DNA from: Pseudomonas thermotolerans DSM 14292
GTDB lineage: Bacteria > Pseudomonadota > Gammaproteobacteria > Pseudomonadales > Pseudomonadaceae
Direction: 5' to 3'
NCBI RefSeq assembly: GCF_000364625.1
Contig: NZ_KB822622.1
Span: 1 to 51,287 of the forward strand
DNA length: 51,287 nt
Shown: one piece after another, positions 45,870 through 51,287 of the stretch
Position numbering within the stretch: the first letter of the stretch is position 1
Layout: every line of letters begins with the position of its first letter
Notes under the pieces: generated by a model
Databases searched by the model: none
What the model was told of the DNA's origin: nothing
Seen by the model: the letters and a program-made list of their open reading frames with translations, nothing else
Translations under genes and position numbers: made by a program

Positions 45870-47744
45870 ATGAACCAACATTCACAGTTCGCCCTGCTGG
45901 GCACCCGACGCTTCCTGCCGTTCTTCCTCACCCAGCTGCTCGGGGCGTTCAACGACAACGTCTTCAAGCAGGCGCTGATCCTCGCCATCCTCTACAAGCT
46001 GAGCCTCGCCGCCGACCGCAGCCTGCTGGTCAACCTCTGCGCCCTCTTGTTCATCCTGCCGTTCTTCCTGTTCTCCGCCCTCGGCGGCCAGCTCGGCGAG
46101 AAGTTCCCCAAACATGCGCTGATCCGCGCCATCAAGCTGGCCGAGATCCTCATCATGCTGGTCGGCGCCGCCGGCTTCCTGTTCGCCAGCCTGCCGCTGA
46201 TGTTCCTCGCCCTGTTCGGCATGGGCACCCACTCGGCGCTGTTCGGCCCGGTGAAGTACTCCATCCTTCCCGCCGCGCTGCGCGAGGACGAGCTGATCGG
46301 CGGCAATGCCCTGGTGGAGATGGGCACCTTCCTGGCCATCCTCGCCGGGACCATCGGCGCCGGGCTGATGCTCTCCAGCGACGCCTACGCGCCCCTGGTG
46401 GGCGGCGCGGTGGTGCTGGTGGCTTGCGCCGGCTACCTGACCAGCCGGCAGATTCCCCATGTCGGCGCGGCCCTGCCGGAGCTGCGGCTGGACTGGAACG
46501 TGCTGCGCCAGACCTGGGCGACCCTGCGCTTGGGCCTCGGCCAGCGCCCGGCGGTGTCCCGCTCGCTGCTCGGCAACTCCTGGTTCTGGTTTCTGGGCGC
46601 CATCTACCTGACCCAGATCCCGGCCTACGCCAAGGACCACCTGCACGGCGACGAGTCGGTGGTGACCCTGATCCTCACCGTGTTCTCGGTGGGCATCGCC
46701 CTCGGCTCGATGCTCTGCGAGCGGCTCTCCGGGCACAAGGTGGAGATCGGCCTGGTGCCCTTCGGCTCCATCGGCCTGACCGGCTTCGGCCTGCTGCTCT
46801 GGTGGCACTCCGGCGGCTTCCCGGCTGGCGCCGAGCCCCATGACTGGCTGGCGCTGCTCAGCCTGGGCCAGGCCTGGTGGGTGCTCGGCGCCATCCTCGG
46901 CATCGGCGTGTTCGGCGGCTTCTACATAGTGCCGCTGTACGCGCTGATCCAGTCGCGCACCGAGGCGGATCAGCGCGCCCGGGTGATCGCCGCCAACAAC
47001 ATCCTCAACGCGCTGTTCATGGTGATCTCCGCGCTGGTGGCGATCCTCCTGCTCGGCGTCGCGGGGCTGAGCATCCCCGAGCTGTTCCTGGTGGTGTCGC
47101 TGATGAACGTCGCGGTGAACAGCTATATCTTCAAGATCGTCCCCGAGTTCAGCATGCGCTTCCTGGTCTGGCTGCTCGGCCATTCCATGTACCGGGTCGA
47201 GCACCGCGGTCTGGAGAGCATTCCGGAGGAGGGCCCGGCGCTGCTGGTGTGCAACCACGTGTCCTTCGTCGATGCCCTGCTGATCGGCGGCGCGGTGCGC
47301 CGGCCGGTGCGCTTCGTTATGTACTACCGGATCTACGACCTGCCGGTGCTCAACTTCGTGTTCCGCACCGCCGGCGCCGTGCCCATCGCCGGGCGCAGCG
47401 AGGACCTGCTGGTCTACGACGCGGCCTTCAAGAAGATCGCCGAGTACCTGCGCAACGGCGAGGTGGTGTGCATCTTCCCCGAGGGCAAGCTGACCCGCGA
47501 CGGCGAGATCGACGAGTTCAAGGGCGGCGTGGCGCGCATCCTCGCCGAGAACCCGGTGCCGGTGATCCCCATGGCCCTGCAGGGCCTGTGGGGCAGCTTC
47601 TTCAGCCGCCACCCGGCCAAGGGCTTCTTCAAGCGCTTCTGGTCGCGCATCACCCTGGTGGCCGGCGCGCCCCTGGCCCCGGAGCTGGCCAGCCCGCAGC
47701 TGCTGCAGGCGCAGGTGGCGGAATTGCGCGGCGCGCGCCGCTAG
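45870..47744 (+). CDS. MFS transporter fused to 1-acyl-glycerophosphate acyltransferase (LplT-PlsC)
   Basis: This 624-residue protein has an MFS/LplT-like lysophospholipid transporter module (about residues 1-420: FLPFFLTQLLGAFNDNVFKQ, GMGTHSALFGPVKYSILPAA) and a PlsC acyltransferase domain (about 435-620: CNHVSFVDALL with the HX4D motif, CIFPEGKLTRDGEIDEFKGG). It should flip and re-acylate lysophospholipids in the inner membrane. The acyl-ACP synthetase domain found in E. coli Aas is absent. Start is the ATG at 45870 after AAGGG; the frame is open to 45786 but without an RBS. Confidence 0.9.
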   Translation: MNQHSQFALLGTRRFLPFFLTQLLGAFNDNVFKQALILAILYKLSLAADRSLLVNLCALLFILPFFLFSALGGQLGEKFPKHALIRAIKLAEILIMLVGAAGFLFASLPLMFLALFGMGTHSALFGPVKYSILPAALREDELIGGNALVEMGTFLAILAGTIGAGLMLSSDAYAPLVGGAVVLVACAGYLTSRQIPHVGAALPELRLDWNVLRQTWATLRLGLGQRPAVSRSLLGNSWFWFLGAIYLTQIPAYAKDHLHGDESVVTLILTVFSVGIALGSMLCERLSGHKVEIGLVPFGSIGLTGFGLLLWWHSGGFPAGAEPHDWLALLSLGQAWWVLGAILGIGVFGGFYIVPLYALIQSRTEADQRARVIAANNILNALFMVISALVAILLLGVAGLSIPELFLVVSLMNVAVNSYIFKIVPEFSMRFLVWLLGHSMYRVEHRGLESIPEEGPALLVCNHVSFVDALLIGGAVRRPVRFVMYYRIYDLPVLNFVFRTAGAVPIAGRSEDLLVYDAAFKKIAEYLRNGEVVCIFPEGKLTRDGEIDEFKGGVARILAENPVPVIPMALQGLWGSFFSRHPAKGFFKRFWSRITLVAGAPLAPELASPQLLQAQVAELRGARR

Positions 47745-47780
47745 CGCAGGATGGCGCCTTTACCTGCCGGAAGCGCCACC

Positions 47781-48002
47781 GTGAACCCCGAAGACCTGCT
47801 GCTGCTCGTCACCCGCACCATGCCGTTCGGCAAGTACAAGGACCGGCTGCTCGCCGACCTGCCCGGCCACTACCTGGCCTGGTTCGCCCGCGAGGGATTC
47901 CCCAGGGGCGAACTGGGCCGGCTGCTGGCGCTGATGCACGAGATCGACCACAACGGCCTGCGGGGACTGCTGGAGCCGCTGCGCCGCCGTCCGGCGCGCT
48001 GA
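47781..48002 (+). CDS. DUF3820 family small protein
   Basis: This protein of about 73 residues has NPEDLLLLVTRTMPFGKYKD, LLADLPGHYLAWFAREGFPR and GELGRLLALMHEIDHNGL, the DUF3820 (putative quorum-sensing-regulated virulence factor) signature. The GTG at 47781 gives the family's usual start; an ATG at 47751 would add ten unrelated residues. No mechanism is established. Confidence 0.8.
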   Translation: MNPEDLLLLVTRTMPFGKYKDRLLADLPGHYLAWFAREGFPRGELGRLLALMHEIDHNGLRGLLEPLRRRPAR

Positions 48003-48087
48003 GCCGCCACCTCTGCCGGCGCCTGGCTTGAGCGCGGCGCTGGCCCCGCCAATACTCAAGGCCGACCACCCGCCCAAGGAGGGCCCC

Positions 48088-48513
48088 ATGCGAGCGATTT
48101 TCGCGCTGCTTGTGCCGGCGATGCTGGCCGGCTGTTCGTCCTACCGCGCCGACCCCGACCAGGTGAGGTCGGTACCCGTCGAGCGCCTGCTGGCCTATCA
48201 GAAGCCGCTGGCCGAGGCCGGGCAACTGGTGGTCAACCGCGACTTCGGCTTCCTCGGCGGCGGCTGCTACGTAGCGGTGCTGGTGGACCGCCAGGTGGCG
48301 GCGCGGATCGGCGTCGGCGAGGTGGCCACCTTCCAGGTCCCGCCCGGCGAGCGGGTGATCGGCATCGCCGCCGACCGCGACGACCCGACCCTGTGCGGCA
48401 AGGGGCTGCTCTGGCGCGAGCTGGCGGTGCCGGTGGCGGCGGGGGAGAGCCGCCAGTTGCGGATCGTCAGCGAGAACAGGGGCGGTTTTGCGATTCGCGT
48501 TGACCAGCCCTGA
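48088..48513 (+). CDS. Putative lipoprotein (DUF2846-like)
   Basis: This 141-residue precursor has a lipoprotein signal: MRAIFALLVPAMLAGCSSYR with lipobox LAGC, so Cys16 is the likely lipidated residue. The mature part (VVNRDFGFLGGGCYVAVLVD, then RIGVGEVATFQVPPGERVIG) resembles the small beta-rich DUF2846-type domain. AAGGAGG lies upstream of the ATG. Function unknown. Confidence 0.75.
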   Translation: MRAIFALLVPAMLAGCSSYRADPDQVRSVPVERLLAYQKPLAEAGQLVVNRDFGFLGGGCYVAVLVDRQVAARIGVGEVATFQVPPGERVIGIAADRDDPTLCGKGLLWRELAVPVAAGESRQLRIVSENRGGFAIRVDQP

Positions 48514-48576
48514 CCGGGGCTCGTTGGCCGCTTTCGGTTGAGTTGCTGCGTAGCTGGGGCCGACTCTTGCAACTTC

Positions 48577-48640
48577 TGCGCTGCTGGCGGGCGGGTTGCT
48601 TTTGCCAGGCGCGACAAAAGCAACCAAAAGCGCTTTGCCC
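48577..48640. repeat. Partial copy of a dispersed repeat (copy A)
   Basis: GGTTGCTTTTG and CAAAAGCAACC form an 11-bp inverted repeat followed by AAAAGCGCTTTGCCCC and a TCATCCGGC segment shared with copy B. It lies in the 254-bp gap 48514-48767 between two lipoprotein genes, which otherwise shows nothing I can identify. Confidence 0.55.
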
Positions 48641-48767
48641 CCAGTCATCCGGCCCTTCGTGGCTCTCGCGGCACTCCTGCCGCTCGCTCCCCTTCCACAA
48701 CGATTCCGCGCGTCCTCCTGAAGGGGGCTTGGCGCTGCCTGATAGTTTGGGTAGCTGACGGGAAAGG

Positions 48768-49103
48768 TCAGAGCGTGGTGCCGTCAGGGCATATCACATG
48801 GGCCATCAGATAGGCGGGCTGGCCGTTCGCGAAGTGTCTGGCGTCCATGACCTTGCAGCCCGAGACGTGCTCGATGGCTTCGACCTGGATGGGTTTGAGT
48901 TCATTCAGGTTGGGCACGAAGTAGAACAGCTTCTTGCCGTCATACCAGGCCGCCCAGTGGTCGGGCTGTTTCAGCACGACTATATGGTGACCGTCCTTCT
49001 CGTAGAACTGCCGGTCCGGGTGGGTGGCGTTGTGCAGGGGGCTGCCGACACAGCCGGTCAGCAGCACCAGGGAGAGCAAGGCGAGTAGTCGGGGCACGCG
49101 CAT
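48768..49103 (-). CDS. Small putative lipoprotein
   Basis: This 111-residue precursor has MRVPRLLALLSLVLLTGCVG with lipobox LTGC. The mature part has HHIVVLKQPDHWAAWYDGKK, LFYFVPNLNELKP and a Cys pair (SGCKVMDARHF, HVICPDG). GGA precedes the ATG at 49103. It is flanked on both sides by copies of the same repeat family. I do not recognise a family. Confidence 0.65.
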   Translation of the reverse strand: MRVPRLLALLSLVLLTGCVGSPLHNATHPDRQFYEKDGHHIVVLKQPDHWAAWYDGKKLFYFVPNLNELKPIQVEAIEHVSGCKVMDARHFANGQPAYLMAHVICPDGTTL

Positions 49104-49236
49104 GGAGTCGTCCTTGTTGTTGGTGGTGATTGGCAGGCGGGAGAACATTAATGGGCGGAGTTGGGGGAGTCTTTGGCTGTTATGCCGGTGATGGGGAGCA
49201 GGTTTGGCCTCTTTGAATGGTGCTGCCTGAGGGGGC

Positions 49237-49365
49237 AGGCGGGTTTCCGTAGGGCTGGGGATTGCGGTTGATTTTCTGGGCGGCTGCGCTGCTGGTGGGC
49301 TCACAGGTTCCGCCCTGACGGGCGGATTGCTTTTGCCAGTCGCGGCAAAAGCAACCAAAAGCGCT
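49237..49365 (+). repeat. Direct repeat copy B (about 129 bp)
   Basis: It begins CAGGCGGGTTTCCGTAGGG, includes TTCTGGGCGGCTGCGCTGCT and CACAGGTTCCGCCCTGACGG, and ends with a hairpin (TTGCTTTTGCC/GGCAAAAGCAA) and AACCAAAAGCGCT. It is nearly identical to copy C at 49454-49583. Together with flanking sequence it fills the 500-bp gene-free stretch 49104-49630. Confidence 0.7.
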
Positions 49366-49453
49366 TTTCCCCTGTCATCCGGCTCTTCGCTGTGCTTCGG
49401 GTTGCTCGCTGCGCCCGCCCTTCTGAAGGGACGGTTGAGGTCGCCTGGTGGCT

Positions 49454-49583
49454 CAGGCGGGTTTCCGTAGGGCAGGGGATTGCGGTTGGTTTTCTGGGCG
49501 GCTGCGCTGCTGGTGGGCTCACAGGTTCCGCCCTGACGGGCGGGTTACTTTTGCCAGTCGCGGCAAAAGTAACCAAAAGCGCT
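49454..49583 (+). repeat. Direct repeat copy C (about 130 bp)
   Basis: Same order of motifs as copy B. The terminal hairpin is GGTTACTTTTGCC/GGCAAAAGTAACC (13 bp, perfect). Relative to copies A and B one stem base pair has changed on both sides (G-C to A-T), keeping the hairpin. Confidence 0.7.
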
Positions 49584-49635
49584 GTAAGCGCTCCATAAAC
49601 CCCGTCCGCCAGGACGGGGTTTATGGAGCGCTTAC
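49584..49635. repeat. Perfect 23-bp inverted repeat with 6-nt loop
   Basis: Left arm 49584-49606 (starting GTAAGCGCTCC), loop CGCCAG, right arm 49613-49635. The arms are exact reverse complements. It is placed exactly between repeat copy C and the truncated Old Yellow Enzyme reading frame. No T run follows. Confidence 0.75.
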
Positions 49636-50005
49636 CCCGCGCGGCGACAGCCACGACATGGGCGATGAAAACCCGGCACAAACCTTCGGCTACGTGGCCC
49701 GCGAACTGGGCAAGCGCAAGATCGCCTTCATCTTCACCCGCGAATACCAGGGCGACGACAGCCTGGCCCCGCAACTGAGGCAGCAGTTCGGCGGCGCGCT
49801 GATCGCCAACGAACGCTTCACGAAGGAACAGGCCAACGAATGGCTGGCCGCTGGCAAGTGCGATGCGGTGGCCTTCGGCATTCCCTTCATCGCCAACCCG
49901 GATCTGGTGAAGCGGCTGGAGTTGGATGCGCCGTTGAATGAGCCGAAGTTCGAGACCTTCTACGGCTTGAGCCCCGAGGGGTATATCGACTACCCGACGC
50001 TGTAA
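49632..50005 (+). pseudogene. Truncated Old Yellow Enzyme-family oxidoreductase (C-terminal part)
   Basis: The frame reads TPRGDSHDMGDENPAQTFG, GYVARELGKRKIAFIFTREY, ERFTKEQANEWLAAGKCDAV, AFGIPFIANPDLVKRLELDA and ETFYGLSPEGYIDYPTL. This is the C-terminal third of NemA/XenB-type alkene reductases, including part of the FMN-binding region. The N-terminal two thirds (about 230 residues) are missing and replaced by the inverted repeat and repeat copy C, so it cannot be a working enzyme. An in-frame ATG exists (MGDENPAQ, about 49658), but nothing suggests it is used. A good terminator follows. Confidence 0.8.
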
Positions 50006-50019
50006 GGCGTAGGTGCGGC

Positions 50020-50058
50020 AAAAAGCCCGACCTGAAGGGATTCAGGTCGGGCTTTTTT
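50020..50058. terminator. Strong bidirectional intrinsic terminator
   Basis: A 17-bp stem (AAAAAGCCCGACCTGAA 50020-50036, TTCAGGTCGGGCTTTTT 50041-50057) with loop GGGA ends in a T run; the reverse strand also ends in T. It belonged to the truncated oxidoreductase gene. Confidence 0.85.
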
Positions 50059-50220
50059 GTGGGTGGACAGCGGGCGTATAGAAATAGTAGCGTCGCGCCA
50101 TCAATGCGTGAGCCCTACGGGAATTAGAGAGCGTTTGGAATTTATACGGAAGTCCGTTATACAAGAATCCCATCTAATCACTGTTATCCATACAGGAAGC
50201 TTCGGTGCCTTTGGTAGAGA

Positions 50221-50940
50221 ATGCGAATACTGAACGATAGAAAAGAAAGGAATCTGCTCATATTGACGCTATGTGCGTCCACAATATTGTGCGTAATCGA
50301 GGCCAACTTTGGTCTTCCAAGTTTTCTGGTGGACACAAACGTAGGCTATTTGCTCACAAACGAATCGTTTAAACGTATTGTTTCTGAACTATGCCTCAGT
50401 ATTGTTGCGGCATACGTTTTCTATCTGTTTATAGATTTCATGCCAAGAGCAACGGCAGAAAGAGACACCAGGGTCGTTCTTGATTCTTTGTTGGCTTCGA
50501 TATTGGACGCATATTCGAGGGGTAGAGTGTTCGGTCATGAAACACCAATTTCTCATGTGGATAAATCTGTTTTGAGCGAGAGATGGCTCTGTGAGCATAA
50601 AACGCTTTTAAAGAATGAAAAGGTTAAGTTCCTTCCATTGAAGTTTGCATTGCAAGCGGCTGACTCTCGACTAGAAGATTTTCGTCACGCTTTGCCTTTG
50701 GCTGTATCGCTGTCGCCGAAACATGCCATGCAGTGGCTAGTCATTATCGATAAAGTACGCCTTTTAGCAGAGAATTATGGTTCGCAACCTGAGGTGCCAG
50801 AAGAACAAATGTGTCTAGTCGATACAGATTCAGATGACAACCCTTTGAAACTTTATAAATCAGTCTTGAATTTCAGATTGTTGGAATTAGTTGAGCAAAC
50901 CATTGAGTGGCGAGGCTATACCACCAATGAAAATGGCTAA
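50221..50940 (+). CDS. AT-rich hypothetical membrane protein
   Basis: This 239-residue protein has two predicted membrane segments near the N-terminus (LLILTLCASTILCVIEANF, LCLSIVAAYVFYLFIDFM), followed by a soluble, mostly helical region without motifs I recognise. Base composition is much lower in GC than its neighbours and codon choice is unlike them (many A/T third positions), pointing to horizontal acquisition. The Shine-Dalgarno is weak (GGTAGAG before the ATG). The upstream gap 50059-50220 is also AT-rich and holds no evident gene. Its stop codon TAA lies inside GGCTAACAAG, as in integron cassettes. Confidence 0.6.
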   Translation: MRILNDRKERNLLILTLCASTILCVIEANFGLPSFLVDTNVGYLLTNESFKRIVSELCLSIVAAYVFYLFIDFMPRATAERDTRVVLDSLLASILDAYSRGRVFGHETPISHVDKSVLSERWLCEHKTLLKNEKVKFLPLKFALQAADSRLEDFRHALPLAVSLSPKHAMQWLVIIDKVRLLAENYGSQPEVPEEQMCLVDTDSDDNPLKLYKSVLNFRLLELVEQTIEWRGYTTNENG

Positions 50941-51010
50941 CAAGACCAAGCACAGCGACAGCTTTTTCATTGCGGCTTCGCCTTCACTACAAAGCTGCGC
51001 GTGTTGGGGA
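50936..51010. other. attC-like fold after the AT-rich gene (tentative)
   Basis: GGCTAACAAG (5' end) faces GTGTTGGGG (3' end). Inner arms GCG-a-CAGCTTT and AAAGCTG-CGC pair with a single extra base, a feature of integron attC sites. The consensus RYYYAAC/GTTRRRY is only approximately met and the two spacers differ in length, and I see no matching site upstream of the gene. The rest of 51011-51153 contains a hairpin AGCCGCTAC/GTAGCGGCT (51117-51125, 51135-51143) and nothing else identifiable. Confidence 0.3.
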
Positions 51011-51153
51011 TGGTCTGAAGTAGCCACGTATTTCTGGCCGACTACAGACCTCGCTGTTTTTTGAAGCGATCCATCGATCAAAAAGCGCTCAGATCGTCGT
51101 CTTATGTAGGGTTTTTAGCCGCTACGCGTACCCCGTAGCGGCTATTCGCCGTG

Positions 51154-51287
51154 TTACAGGCGCACCTCCCCTGTGTTCGCGAGTAAATGCCGCCGCGCCA
51201 TCCACAGATTCGACAGCGCAAACAGCGTAATCAGTTGTGCGGTGTTCTTGGCCAGGCCACGGAAGCGCACCTTGGTGTAACCAAACT
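51154..51287 (-). CDS. IS5-family transposase, C-terminal end (runs off the window)
   Basis: Minus-strand translation gives FGYTKVRFRGLAKNTAQLIT and LFALSNLWMARRHLLANTGE ending VRL-stop. VRFRGLAKNTAQL and LFALSNLWMARR are the conserved C-terminal (C1-proximal) segments of IS5-type DDE transposases. Only 43 residues are inside the window. Confidence 0.8.
   Translation of the reverse strand, partial: FGYTKVRFRGLAKNTAQLITLFALSNLWMARRHLLANTGEVRL

Noticed and set aside
50887..51081. Small minus-strand frame with a signal-peptide-like end
   Set aside because: It overlaps the AT-rich gene's 3' end and the attC-like arms; the hydrophobic stretch is explained by those, and there is no RBS or family match.

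Overview
The window is high-GC DNA from a Pseudomonas-like gammaproteobacterium. The evidence is an OprD-family porin, msu/sfn genes of the Pseudomonas type, and a housekeeping block (SSS-fused hybrid kinase, GNAT, AraC, AzlCD, MFS-PlsC fusion) that, from memory, resembles the P. aeruginosa PA3267-PA3271 neighbourhood. Both ends lie in broken insertion sequences: an IS21-family end at 1-282 and an IS5-family transposase tail at 51154-51287.

Left edge (1-1692): an IS21 end abuts the C-terminal remnant of a chemotaxis receptor gene, followed by a ZapE/AFG1-type ATPase on the minus strand. The gap before the next gene holds a long structured hairpin plus an intrinsic terminator (1776-1906), a candidate small RNA.

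Organosulfur island (2.0-32.3 kb): this is the core of the window. It holds an OprD porin; operon 1 (DszA/DmoA-like monooxygenase, degenerate acyl-CoA-ligase-like protein, LivG, LivH, LivM, two substrate-binding proteins, LivF); an OmpW-sfnB operon; a DszC-like monooxygenase; operon 2 (sfnF, sfnG, a second degenerate ligase-like protein, LivG, LivH, LivM, binding protein, LivF); an SsuA-SsuC-SsuB sulfonate transporter; and a minus-strand operon msuE-msuC-sfnR-msuD-amidohydrolase. Together they describe uptake and stepwise oxidation of dimethyl sulfide/sulfone-like and sulfonate compounds to sulfite under sulfur limitation.

Regulation: seven transcription units have -24/-12 (sigma-54) promoter-like sequences. 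Upstream of each lie two 18-bp imperfect palindromes (about CTGTTGCNGGNGCAACAG), usually 28-31 bp apart and 43-58 bp from the -24 element. The sigma-54 activator SfnR is encoded inside one of these operons, so I infer an SfnR regulon with positive feedback. The paired sites, and the two 'dead' acyl-CoA-ligase-like proteins occupying the same slot in two LIV-type transporter operons, are the most interesting results.

Right part (32.5-51.3 kb): a broken DUF2235 remnant; a noncoding stretch with DnaA-box-like sites; then ordinary chromosomal genes (Sel1-like, RmuC, alpha/beta hydrolase, MerR, diguanylate cyclase, MgtC/DUF4010, SSS-hybrid kinase, GNAT, AraC, AzlC/AzlD, MFS-PlsC, DUF3820, lipoproteins). 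After 48.5 kb the DNA becomes mosaic, with a repeat family, a truncated Old Yellow Enzyme, and an AT-rich gene of foreign appearance followed by an attC-like fold.
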